Assembly (NCBI GenBank): GCA_949825045.1
Contig: OX463821.1
Coordinates: 35,360,486-35,424,485 of the forward strand
Length of the DNA stretch: 64,000 nucleotides
Direction: 5' to 3'
DNA from: Argyresthia goedartella
Taxonomy: Eukaryota; Arthropoda; Insecta; Lepidoptera; Argyresthiidae
Shown: piece after piece, positions 54,330-64,000 of the stretch
Position numbering within the stretch: the first letter of the stretch is position 1
Layout of the letters: each line of letters starts with the position of its first letter
Made by a program: the position numbers and the translations under genes
Notes under the pieces: generated by a model
What the model saw: only the letters and a program-made list of their open reading frames with translations
Database searches by the model: none
What the model was told of the DNA's origin: nothing

Positions 54330-55615
54330 TTAATCAAAATTAAAAACTAAATTGTCTGCACCGAGAATAAAGTCCCGCCGCGATGCATCCGCTCGAGGCG
54401 TCATCGGTCTTGGATTGCCCCGTGTTGGTTTTTGCTGATTCTGCAGTTCTGTGCTTATCGTTGATAGCTCGATTTGCTCGCGCCGCTCACTGACTGCATT
54501 ATGTTTTCTCGTACATTTTGGAAGGCAGCGAGTCTTCGCCACCCACACGATGCCGACGATGATGAGGACGGTGACCATCGAGTAGCCAACCACGTAGTGG
54601 TGCAGATCATGTCTTGTTAAGTTGGCGGGCAGGATATTTTCCTTTCTCTTCTGAAATTCAACCTGTTCTCTGAGTTTCTTCATGTCAGCATTTTCGCTCG
54701 TAAGTTGATAAGGCACCTTAGGATAGGTCAGGCTCACTATGTTGTTTACAGTAGAGTTTATTGTTGCTTCCGGAATGTTATAGTTTATTGTTGCATTACT
54801 TTTGTATTTGTTGTATGCGAAGATGCTTAGATCATCGGACTGTAGCACACACCCCTGTGATATTGTTATGATAGCGGCAGATGTGAGCGTGTATGATGCG
54901 ATGTCTTCGTTGCAGATAGTCCGTATAGTGCATGTCCCGCAGCATGTTGCCAGCCAGCTGTTCGGTAGGTGTAACTCGATCCACTCTGTCTTGCACGACG
55001 CCGGTTTAACGTCACAGGGCAAGGTCGTTGTGTGACCAAGTAACTTTGCTTCGCACGGAGTTTTGTAAATGTTGTTATGAAGATTGTAGATTGGCACATT
55101 CTGTTGACAGATGTACTGGTCTGGATTGTGTACAGTACAGGAGCGTAAATTTTCATCAGTTATCGACATGTAGGTATTCTTTTTGAAGTCTGTTGCTAGA
55201 TATGGTGTTCTCGGTTGGATTATGACTATTTCAGTGCCCATCTTGATCGGCAGTGGAATGATCCGATATAGAGCGTAGTCCCCTTCCGCCATCAATGGTA
55301 TTTAGATTTGAAACAGAAAATAATTAGTTGTGACCCTAGCTCTGACCTTCAAAAGCTTGTATAATTCCTTGATGCTCTTCGTGACATCAGTGTCGCCCGG
55401 GATTGACAGGGTCTTCGGTAGTTGTTCGTTTATGTTTTTCAGTTGTTCCATTAACTTAGTAGGTGTATTCAAATGAACGTCAATGTGTCCTTGGCACACG
55501 TCAGTGAGTGTATTGAAAATTATTTCTTGTATTTTTTTCAAGATGTTAATAAGCATGTAGGCTGACAGGGATGCCGAGCTGAAGTAGGTTGTCGCCATTA
55601 CGACTTCTATTTCTT
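54330..55615 (-). pseudogene. Insect errantivirus-type Env (baculovirus F-like), C-terminal part
   Basis: Minus-strand frame of about 428 codons with one in-frame stop at 55302-55304. It has a helical N-terminal part, RIIPLPIKMGTEI, a cysteine-rich middle, N-glycosylation sites (NAT, NST, NLT), one membrane span (VVGYSMVTVLIIVGIVWVA, about 54585-54530) and a charged cytoplasmic tail. This order and the cysteine pattern are those of F-type envelope proteins shared by insect errantiviruses and group II baculoviruses. The N-terminal third, including the expected cleavage site and fusion peptide, is absent: the reading frame runs straight into the LTR of BEL 2 at 55616. Gag and pol of this provirus are not in the window. 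It is a broken copy. Confidence 0.75.
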
Positions 55616-56165
55616 TGTTCATGCTTCTCAGCATCTAATGACCTCGCAAAGGCCCATCAGCTACGAGGTAGCGTGACGATCAGGTGCCAAGAAGTGATGA
55701 ACGCGGCGATTCACCGAGCTAAAGTTATGTCGGGTAGATCTAACCTGGTCTGTGCTTCGGTCCCGTCAACCTCCTGTCTCTGTGCAAGGCCCGGGCGCGC
55801 CCTAGGCTCTTCTTGGTAGACAGGTTCTTCAGCCAACCAGGTATGACTTGCGGGCCAGCGTCAATGAGCACAGTGGCCCTACACAGGTTATGTTTCTACG
55901 TGGTAAACACGAATCGGGCACGAAAATCCGAACTTTATCTGGTTCGAGAGACAACGGCACGGCACACTCAGCTATATTAATAATCCTGAGGGAATCCCGA
56001 ATACATTCCAGATGCCCTTTGATTTAATTTCAACAACAATCAACACGCGTTTTCATTGCGAGGTTTTTTCTATGTCAGTTGTCAAAACTGCCAGATTGAC
56101 AGCTAACGTCAAATTAAAATGACCGTTCAGAAACCATCGATCGAATATCGATTTGGAATCGAACA
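55616..56165 (-). repeat. 3' LTR of BEL/Pao element 2 (divergent type)
   Basis: 550 bp, TGTTCATGCT...GAATCGAACA. It aligns along its length with the BEL 1 LTR but with many substitutions and insertions (for example the extra stretch near 55880-55925). The internal region that follows is almost identical to BEL 1. Confidence 0.85.
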
Positions 56166-56820
56166 ATCACCCGCCCGGACAGGCACCCACCTGTCCCCTA
56201 ATCTATGGGCAGCCGAGACAACGTTGCTACCGCTCGTTTCAGAACCGAGCCTCCTACTAGAACCTCTGCAGACCGGGGGGTCCCGTCCTTGCCAGGGAAC
56301 AAGTTAACAATGCGCCCCCTGCGCCAACGTAGTGGCGGTAGGTTAGCATCCTTAACCAGAACGAGGTCACCAACACTAGGGGGGCTAGTTTTGTCAGTCC
56401 ACTTAAGGCGCTGTTGTAAGATATGCAGATACTCGAGCGACCAACGCTTCCAGAAATTCTGAGTAAACTGCTGCAACATCTGATACCTTGACAACCGATA
56501 CAATTTCACTCCCTCGAAGGGGTGCTCGGGCAACGCGTTAAGTGGCTGTCCTATCAAGAATGGCCTGGGGTCAGAGCCTCCAGGTCATTTGGATCCGAGC
56601 TGAGCGGACACAACGGTCGCGAATTGAGAACGGCCTCGATCTTACAAAACAATGTCGCGAGCTCCTCAAAAGTCAGCGCGGTCTGACCTACTATACGCCC
56701 TAAGTGCGTCTTAGCTGACTTAACTACGGCCTCAAAAATCCCACCCCAGTGGGGGCAAATCGGTGGGATGAAGGTCCACTGTATACCCCGACGGGAGAGG
56801 GCCGTTCCAATATCCACTTT

Positions 56821-56831
56821 ATTTACATTCA
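56821..56831. repeat. 11-bp target-site duplication, left of the YLDD/REL element
   Basis: ATTTACATTCA, repeated at 59390-59400. BEL copy 1 has it once (29163-29173). Confidence 0.95.
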
Positions 56832-59075
56832 CCATCCCGTGCCCTTCATTTCCCTCCGGACCCGTGCCTCTCGAGTGAGTTTTTGGCGGTTGAAGCGGCT
56901 GACGTTTTGGAGGCAATCAAGTCATTCAATAACGGGTCCGCAGCTGGCCTTGATGGGATCCGTCCCGCGATTCTAAAGGAGTTAACTGCTGCTGGCGCTG
57001 GGGATGGCGGTGCAACTCTCCTACGTTCACTGGTCCATCTGACCAACTTTATGCTCAGGGGAATGGTCAACAGAGAAGTATGCCCCTTCCTTTACGGCGC
57101 TTCCCTCTGTGCCTTGAGTAAGAAGGACGGAGGTATTCGGCCTATTGCAGTCGGGAGCGTGCTAAGACGTCTGGTGGCCAAACTCGGTTGCAAAGCTGTT
57201 AGGTCTGATGCATCGTCTTTACTTCAGCCGCAGCAGTTGGGATTTGGAGCACCCTTGGGTTGCGAGGCCGCAATTCACGCCACCCGGTCGTTTTCGTTCG
57301 ACCCGGGAAACAATAAAAACGTTATTGTAAAGGTTGACCTTCGAAACGCGTTCAATACAGTTGAACGTGACGTCATTTTAAATAAGGTCAATCAATTTGT
57401 TCCGTCTCTCTATCCATTTTTGCATCAGTGCTACTCGGGTCCGAGTAATCTGTATTTTGGGGAGAACCTGGTGGAGTCGCAGGTGGGTGCGCAACAGGGT
57501 GATCCCTTGGGACCGTTGATATTCAGTTTGGCGATACAAGATGTAGTCAAGTCCGTGAGGTCCCCCTTAAACGTTTGGTACCTGGATGACGGTACAATCG
57601 GGGGTCCTCCAGATGTAGTCCTTGCCGACTTGGACGTCCTTATTCGCGGTCTTGAGGACTTGGGCCTTCACCTGAACCCGCAGAAATGTGAGCTATATCC
57701 CTGCTCCGGTATTTTGCAACAGGACTTAAAAGCGGAGTTTGAGGCTTTAGTCCCAGGGGCGAAGGTCCTGGACAAAACAGATTTCACCCTGTTGGGGGCG
57801 CCTATCTTTGCGGAAGGTGTGCCGGCCGTCTTGCGAGGTAAGATGGAAGCCTTGGTTGGGGCTTTGCCACATTTGAAGGAGCTTTCCGCACATGTGGCCC
57901 TCACAATTACGCGGAATTGTTTATCCCAGCCAAGGTTGACTTACTCATTGCGTACGGCCCCGGTTTGGCTAGCCAGAAGGGAGGCAGATTCATACGACGA
58001 TTCATTGAGACATATTCTGGAGTGTATTTTGAATGTTAAACTGTCTCCCTCTCAGTGGTCTCAGGCTGCACTACCCATCAGGTTCGGTGGTCTCGGCGTT
58101 CGTCGCCTACAGGACACGGAGCTCCCCGCTTTCTTGGCATCTTCGCATGGGGTGTTTAAACTTGTCACTCGCATTTTAAACATTAATGGTGACAATTTAA
58201 ACATTCCGTTTGCGGCCGAGGCCTTGCGGCTGTGGCGTGTCCGTTGCCCGGGGAGAGATGAGCCAGAAAAGCCAGGCGTTCAGCGAGCCTGGGATGAGGA
58301 GATTTGCAAGGCTTCCCTTGACGGTTTGGTGGAGCAAAGCACAGGTGCCGAACTTGCTCGCCTCCGTGCAGCTTCCCAACCAGAGTCAGGCGCCTGGCTA
58401 CATGCGTTGCCATCTCCGCAGTTGGGCACCTTTTTAGATGACAACTCCCTGCGTGTGGCCGTGGCGCTTCGTTTAGGCTGTGATATATGCGAACCACATC
58501 GCTGTGTTTGCGGTGCCGCAGTAGATTCGCTGGGGCGTCACGGGCTGCATTGTGTTCGGAGTGCAGGCAGACTCTCTCGCCATCACTCTATTAACGACAT
58601 CGTCCGGAGGGCTCTCGTCTCTGCTAACATTCCGGCGGTTCTTGAACCTCCTGGTTTGTGTCGCAGCGACGGAAAGCGTCCGGATGGTTTGACGTTAGTC
58701 CCGTGGGAGAGGGGTCGCTGTCTTCTATGGGATGCGACCTGTGTGTGCACGTTTGCCCCATCCCACATCGGCTCAACTGTGGTAACTCCGGGTGCTGCTG
58801 CTGAGTTTGCGGCACGGCAGAAGTGCACTAAATACGCGCAGTTAATGGGTAGTTATCTGTTCGTTCCTTTGGCCGTCGAGACTACTGGGGTATGGGGTTC
58901 GCAGGGTAGGGCCTTTGTCAGGGACATTGGGCGTCGCTTGAGGGACCGAGGTTTTGACAACCGCTCCGGGGCTTTCATGGTCCAGAGAATCTCACTCGCT
59001 GTGCAGCGCGGGAACGCCGCCAGCGTGATGGGCACCTTTGGACCGGGAGATTCTTGGGGCGGTCTGTTTGTCTAA
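56832..59075 (+). CDS. RT plus restriction-like endonuclease polyprotein (N-terminus lost)
   Basis: The frame is open from the truncated 5' edge ([17 protein letters not shown]) for 747 codons with no stop until 59073-59075. [71 protein letters not shown] and [13 protein letters not shown], an unusual YLDD catalytic box where most LINEs have F/YADD. Thumb: [12 protein letters not shown]. Near codon 540 (from 56883) a zinc motif [17 protein letters not shown] is followed by [11 protein letters not shown] and, near 597-615, [14 protein letters not shown]...WDATC, fitting the (R/K)PD...D core of a PD-(D/E)xK nuclease. A long C-terminal extension follows to GGLFV. The native N-terminus, probably with DNA-binding fingers, is missing because of truncation. 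I recognise the type as a widespread metazoan RT family but cannot name its clade with confidence. Confidence 0.85.
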   Translation, partial: PSRALHFPPDPCLSSEFLAVEAADVLEAIKSFNNGSAAGLDGIRPAILKELTAAGAGDGGATLLRSLVHLTNFMLRGMVNREVCPFLYGASLCALSKKDGGIRPIAVGSVLRRLVAKLGCKAVRSDASSLLQPQQLGFGAPLGCEAAIHATRSFSFDPGNNKNVIVKVDLRNAFNTVERDVILNKVNQFVPSLYPFLHQCYSGPSNLYFGENLVESQVGAQQGDPLGPLIFSLAIQDVVKSVRSPLNVWYLDDGTIGGPPDVVLADLDVLIRGLEDLGLHLNPQKCELYPCSGILQQDLKAEFEALVPGAKVLDKTDFTLLGAPIFAEGVPAVLRGKMEALVGALPHLKELSAHVALTITRNCLSQPRLTYSLRTAPVWLARREADSYDDSLRHILECILNVKLSPSQWSQAALPIRFGGLGVRRLQDTELPAFLASSHGVFKLVTRILNINGDNLNIPFAAEALRLWRVRCPGRDEPEKPGVQRAWDEEICKASLDGLVEQSTGAELARLRAASQPESGAWLHALPSPQLGTFLDDNSLRVAVALRLGCDICEPHRCVCGAAVDSLGRHGLHCVRSAGRLSRHHSINDIVRRALVSANIPAVLEPPGLCRSDGKRPDGLTLVPWERGRCLLWDATCVCTFAPSHIGSTVVTPGAAAEFAARQKCTKYAQLMGSYLFVPLAVETTGVWGSQGRAFVRDIGRRLRDRGFDNRSGAFMVQRISLAVQRGNAASVMGTFGPGDSWGGLFV

Positions 59076-59389
59076 TTGTTTTATCCGTGTTGTATTTTAT
59101 ATGACGAAACTCTGGTGAAATTTGACATTTTATTTTACTGTTAGAATTAGTTTTATTGTTTGTAATTTTTTATTGTAATTTAATGTAATTTTAATTATAA
59201 TTTTATATTGTAATCTATTGTAATTGACATATTATTATGAACTTATGAACTAATTTTGTATAATTTAATCCAATTTGAATTAGTGTTTGAATTTAATCCA
59301 TTTTTGTAATTAGCACATAATGTATATTGTTTTATAAACTTTTCTAAAGTATTTCTTGAATCGAAAATATACTAGCCTAGTTGTGGCAA
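56832..59389 (+). mobile_element. YLDD/REL non-LTR retroelement, 5'-truncated insertion
   Basis: 2,558 bp on the plus strand, inserted into the integrase part of BEL 2 and flanked by a perfect 11-bp duplication. It holds one open frame from its first base to 59075 and an AT-rich 3' UTR of 314 bp that ends TAGTTGTGGCAA without poly(A) or a simple-repeat tail. The lack of an A tail and the C-terminal nuclease suggest an R2-like mode of insertion rather than an L1/Jockey mode. It is uninterrupted, hence recent. Confidence 0.85.
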
Positions 59390-59400
59390 ATTTACATTCA
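59390..59400. repeat. 11-bp target-site duplication, right of the YLDD/REL element
   Basis: Second ATTTACATTCA; BEL integrase sequence resumes. Confidence 0.95.
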
Positions 59401-62400
59401 AAAAGTTGACTATCTCTCGTAAGTATCGTTCCGCACCTATGTAGTTAGTGCCGTTATCAGAGCGGATCAAAGTTGGAAGTCCCCTTTGAGAAACATACCT
59501 ATCCAAACAAGCAATGAAAGCCTCTGTCGAGAGATCAGCAACGAGCTCGAGATGTACCGCCTTGGTGGATAAACAAACAAACACACATAGGTACGCCTTG
59601 TATTGCTTAGCGGTACGCAATCGTGAACTCTTCACCATAAACGGTCCTGCAAAATCCGTGCCAACACCTGAAAACGGTCTGACCTCATTCACACGATCAG
59701 GGGGCAAGTCCCCCATGAGAGGTTGCATCGTGGCAGCCTTAAGTCGATAACAAGGCATGCACCGAAACACGATGTTCCGTATGGCACGGCGGGCAGATAA
59801 GATCCAAAACTCCCGCTGGAGCGTGGCCAACAACGCGTTACAGCCGGCATGCGCGTTTTTAATATGACGATGAGTCACCAGCAATTCAACTAACTGTCCC
59901 CCCTTGGGGAGCAGAAGTGGGTGACGAGCCGAATACGACAGATTCGCATTGCGCAATCTTCCTCCTACCCGAAGTAACCCAGTCGAATCAACAAAGGGGT
60001 TGAGACGCGCGACGGCTCCCTTCAATTTCGAACGTCCACTTCGTATAATCTCCAATTCTGCCCCAAACTTTGAGGACTGTACCAACCGGACCAAATTCAA
60101 CAGCGACTCGTTTCGCTCTGCCGGAGTCAGAATAGGGTTCAACGTTCGCTGATCGCGAGGAGTACGAAAATTTCGAGCGAATATCCTAATCCAAGTGGAC
60201 ACGTTTATCAACTTGTCAAGTGAGCTATACCGGTCCAGCAGAAACCCGGCGTCAGGGTCCTCAGCCTTCTGGGTAACATGCACGGCCGCTCTGGGGCCAT
60301 GATCCGAAGATACTACTACATGGCTGTGGAGCCAGTCCGATTCTCTCTTGGCAAGCCAGGGTGGTCCCCACCACAAATGGTGTCTAACGAGTTCAGGAGC
60401 CCGACATCCCCTGGATGCACAATCAGACGGGTTCAATTCTCCTGGTACATGTCTCCAGGTCAGTGGGACCTCAGACGACACAATCTGGGAGACACGGTTC
60501 GCAACAAAAACCTCTAAGTTATGGCACGTCGACCTCCCCGGTGGAGGTGACGGTTCGCAAATAAACCGCTGCCGCAAACCCTCGTTCAGAGGCATCACAA
60601 AACCCGTGAAGGGTTGCCCTGTAATCCCCAGCAGGGACCAATTTCCTCGGCAGCGATACATTATTTATGTCCGATAGCGAGGTGAACATTCGCGTCCAAT
60701 CAGTCAACAAATCACCTGAGAGGTGGGTGTCCCAGGTCAACTGAGCCGCCCATAGCCTTTGCATAAAACATTTGAGAGCAAAGGTGACTGGAGAAATCCA
60801 TCCATTCGGGTAGAACGTTCTCGCAATCGTTGACAGTACTGACCGCTTCGTCCAGGCCTTCGGTGTTTCTAAAACCACCCGATAAGTAAACTCATCATGG
60901 ACGGGCCGGTACTGAATTCCAAGCACTGACAACATGTTAGGGTTGTCAGGATTCTCAAAAACGTGCGGGTCTTGTTGAAACTCATCTGGGAGACCAGCCA
61001 TCAACTCAGGGGAGTTGGACATCCACTTGCGTAGTTCATAGTTCCAGCAATTGAATGAGCTCGTCACGTCGGTCCAGAGCTTTCTCTTCACTGGCTGCCC
61101 CTGTACAGACGACATCGACATACAAATCTTGCTCCAGGATAGCGGCGGCTCTAGGATAGCTCACACGGTCACGCGACGCCAACTCCCGCAGGGTACGCAT
61201 CGCCAAATACGGGCTAGACCGTAACCCATACGTGTTCGTGTTTAACTCATAGACCTTGACTGGCTCGGCCGTGGACTCACGCCAAAGTATCAACTGATAC
61301 CTTCTGTCAGCCGGAAGAATTACCGTTTGCCTAAACATCATCCGAATGTCTGCGACAAATACAATCTGGTGTCTCCGAAAGCTCGTGAGAATATCCGAAA
61401 TATCACGACTCAACTTGGGTCCCGAATGTAGACACTGATTCAGGGACATCCCGTTCGAGGTAGGTGCTGACCCATCAAAAACAACTCGAATCTTGCCGGT
61501 AGGGGTTCGCAGGACGGCATGGTGTGGAAGGAAACAATGATCCTCAGATCTCCAGTCCACACCCGATACCGACATGTGTCCTAACGACTCATACTCCCTC
61601 ATGAAATCGACGTATTTTTGTTTAAATACGGCGTCCCTTGACATCCTACGCTCCATCGACATCAATCTCGTCTCAGCCATCTTCCTAGATTCTCCTAGTG
61701 GCGGTCGATCGGCCCTGAAAGGCAGTCGAGTTACAAAACGACCAGAACGAAGGCGACCAGTACTATTCTGGTAAAACAACTCGCACTCTTCTTCGTCTGC
61801 GTCGACTCGACGAACGGTGGGAGGTTCCTCTATCTCCCAGAAACGTTGAATAGCGTCTGACAACGCTGAGCCAATAAGTATGCCATCTGACTCGGCAGGC
61901 CTAACCATTGGCAATGCCGGACCCATGATCACGTGACCAAACTTAGTATCCACAGCAATCAACCCGTCCGGCTGAAGAACTCGCCGATCCGACAACAGAA
62001 ACCTACCCAGAACGTCTGCTCCCAGTAGCAGGTCGACCGGGGCTGGAGTGTCAAAATCGGGATCCGCCAACTTGAGTCCTGATGTCAGGAATCGAACGGC
62101 TGGATTCAACTTCACCAAGGGGTGTCTGCCCATGACATGCGTCATTACTAAAGCTTGCACGGATGTTTTTGTCAAAATGTCATAACGTGGAGAGAACGTG
62201 ATCACCGATTGACCAACTACATTCGTAACCGTAACATTCCCCACGCCCCGTATTGATTTATTATACCTATTTATCTTGAGGCCCAACCATTTTGCTAAAT
62301 CATTCGATACAATGCAGCCCTGAGCTCCAGAATCTAATAGGGCGCGAACGTATGTTGGGTTGCCCGCCAGATCCCAAACAAGCACAGAGGCGATCGGTAA

Positions 62401-62452
62401 TACCACCGTCTCCGGTTGGGGGACAACAAATTGTTGGGCCGCAAATTCCTAG

Positions 62453-64000
62453 CGAGGGCCCCCGGGGCCCCAATCTGCCTGTAACTGATCAGGTAGGCAG
62501 CTATACGCCAGAGGGTCCCATTATACAAATGGCCCACGCGCCGGTTCAATTGCCACCCTACGACGCCCCCCGAAGGGGGGTGGGCGTGAATTCAACCGTG
62601 GCCGCTCCATGAGCGGGGGGGACATCACATGCGACCGACGAGGACGAGGCGACGAGCAGGGCGACAACTGAGGCGGCGTCCGAACCGCACCCGCATAGCT
62701 CGAAGGTGTCCCATGCCACCCGCCCGTTACGGCCTGCTCAACACACCCAATGTCCCGCTGAGTCGGATGCTGAGTTGCAACCGAAAACTCAGGGCCCCCC
62801 ATGTGATGACCCTGAGTGTGGCCCTGCACCCCTGGGTGGCCGCGTGCTTGTGGCCCCATTGCCCGCTGAGTCGGATGCTTAGTCGCAACCGAAAACTCAG
62901 GACCCCCCATGTGATGACCCTGAGTGCGGCCCTGCACCCTAGTACTACCCTGTGCACGTGGGAACGTTGGCCCCTGAGTTGCGCTCCGAGTCGCAAACGA
63001 ATTCTCAGGGCCCCTTGCCGTGTCACCCTGGGTAAGGCCCTGTGGTGGCTGTTGGCCGGACCGGTTCATGCACAACAGATTGTTGTGGGCCCCACCACAA
63101 TATCCGCACATTTGTGTGCGCGTGCAGTCCCTAGCCATGTGTGGCCCGAGGCACAGGAAACACCAGCCCCGCTGCTTGGCCATCTGGCGCCGTCCCTGAA
63201 CCCTAAGTTCCCCGAACTTATTGCAATTGGTCACAGCATGGCCAATCTGCCTACAACATGGGCAGGTCTCACTATGTGGGGTCAATGCACTCACAGTCCC
63301 ATATGACTGCCGGTTGTTGCGGTCCTTCCTCGTCGGAGGGCCCCTACTCACAGCGCTCCCGGCAGCTCTCTGTGGCTCCGAAGGATGGGTGACCGTCAAC
63401 CCCAAATTCTCTGCCCGTCGAGACTCCTCTTCCAAAAATCCGACCAAGTCGGAGAAGGCGGGCAGGTCCTCGGCCGACCTCCCGTGAAACTGTTCGAAAC
63501 GAGTCTGCACGTCAGCGGGTAGGCGGGAAAGTACAATGTACAACAGTAAGTACGACCATTCACCAACCGGAAGTCCAAGATTCTCTAGAGCCTTGGTGAC
63601 GGACAACAATGGGTTCAAAACCTCCGTCTGTATGGCCCCGACCTTGTTCACAACCGGGATGCTAAACAAAGGGTTCAGTTGGGCATCGGCCAACCTCCGT
63701 TTGTTGTGGTAACGTCTGACCAACAATTGCCTGGCCGTCTCATAGTTGCCCTCCGTAACTGTCAAATGAGCGACCAGCTCCCTAGGCTCACCCCTCAATG
63801 CTGCCACCAGCTGAGCCATCTTGACAGACTTGGTAATGTCCGATCGCAAGTGCACCAAACTGTCGAACAGATTGATGAAGCTCATCCATTCACCGGACAC
63901 GCCGTCAAAGGTAGGCATAGTTATCGCGGGTAACCTGGTCCCCGATCCCTGATGCGGCAGAGGTGCTTCAATGTCACCACCGTGGCTGGACTCGCGCTGT
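62453..64000 (-). pseudogene. BEL/Pao Gag, copy 2 (partial)
   Basis: Same protein as 37006-38829. The window ends before the start codon; the frame is open to base 64000. It has ITMPTFDGVSGEWMSFINLF, three zinc knuckles (CPCCRQIGHAVTNC, CFLCLGPHMARDC, CGYCGGAHNNLLC) and the three 36-residue repeats at about 62720-63040. A TAA at 62521-62523 replaces the TAC codon of copy 1 (FV-stop-W for FVQW). The Gag/Pol TAG is also present, at about 62450-62452. Confidence 0.88.

Larger units (their letters stand above)
56198..62452 (-). pseudogene. BEL/Pao Pol, copy 2, several breaks
   Basis: Protease and RT start at 62406-61036 (ALLDSGAQGCIVS, then LSRDISDILTSFRRHQIVFV across the intact Mag site, then NTYGLRSSPYLAMRTL and LYVDVVCTGAAS). 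Here the RT catalytic box reads YVDV instead of YVDD, so a catalytic aspartate is lost. An 8-bp deletion near 61040 shifts frame (61121-60519). The RNase H is missing about 200 bp, then 60661-59372 carries the integrase zinc region and VGTDFAGPF, RSDNGTNYIGAE. After the plus-strand insertion, 56831-56554 and 56557-56198 give [15 protein letters not shown] and the C-terminal domain. Confidence 0.9.
55616..64000 (-). mobile_element. BEL/Pao LTR retrotransposon, copy 2 (runs off the window)
   Basis: Minus strand, same order as copy 1: 3' LTR, pol 56198-62452, gag from about 62450 past the window end. It is inserted in the env remnant at its left edge; the right edge is not visible. It contains the plus-strand insertion 56832-59389. 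Damage: a stop in gag at 62521-62523, a deletion of about 200 bp in the RNase H region at about 60523, an 8-bp deletion at about 61040, a 1-bp deletion near 56560. It retains the uninterrupted site of the Mag insertion. Confidence 0.9.

Overview
This window is a eukaryotic, insect-type, transposon-dense stretch, most likely from a lepidopteran (moth or butterfly). The host call rests on three things: a tRNA-head SINE of a type common in Lepidoptera, retrotransposon ORF1 proteins ending in a baculovirus-FP-like domain, and the mix of Jockey, CR1/Daphne-like, RTE, Mag (Ty3/Gypsy), CsRn1-like (Ty3/Gypsy) and BEL/Pao elements with an insect errantivirus-type env. No spliced host gene, canonical tRNA, rRNA or CRISPR array is visible. 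Nearly everything recognisable is a mobile element. Most copies carry frameshifts, internal stops or truncations; a few look young.

Layout. 1-1537: gag-protease-integrase-tail remnant of a CsRn1-like LTR element (minus) with its PBS and 5' LTR. About 1570-8130: a CR1/Daphne-like non-LTR element (minus, B1) split by a plus-strand non-LTR element (C, 3352-7799). 8555-11640: the 3' end of an RTE element (plus) split by a 5'-truncated Jockey (minus, 8650-11240) with a 10-bp target-site duplication (TSD). About 11885-16866: a nearly full-length plus-strand element (F). 17249 to about 21700: a nearly full-length minus-strand element (H). 22723-27958: a SINE, degenerate non-LTR pieces, the C-terminus of a restriction-like-endonuclease (REL) retroelement, and short repeats. 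27959-41584: a three-level nest, with a second Jockey copy broken by a BEL/Pao element (27996-39931), which is itself broken by an intact Mag-type Gypsy element (31375-35947). 41585-48522: an RT fragment, two copies of a palindrome-rich inverted-repeat element, and two plus-strand non-LTR 3' ends. 48523 to about 51790: a second copy of the B1 family (B2). 51900-53640: ORF1-like (SGNH) and DUF4780-like remnants. 54330-55615: the C-terminal part of an insect retroviral env, cut by the LTR of a second BEL/Pao element (55616 to the window end). That BEL copy carries a plus-strand insertion (56832-59389) encoding an uninterrupted RT plus REL-endonuclease protein.

The insertions give a relative chronology: C is younger than B1; Jockey 1 is younger than the RTE; BEL 1 is younger than Jockey 2; Mag is younger than BEL 1; BEL 2 is younger than the env provirus; the YLDD/REL element is younger than BEL 2. 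The two most intact coding units are the Mag Gag-Pol ORF (1,391 codons, with identical LTRs) and the YLDD/REL ORF. The most unusual signals are: the YLDD/REL retroelement; clustered 20-bp palindromes in two related terminal-inverted-repeat elements; two palindromes apparently made by local template switching; an in-frame TAG between Gag and Pol shared by both BEL copies; and chimeric junctions between unrelated reverse transcriptases. Family assignments are by reading motifs, not by database search.
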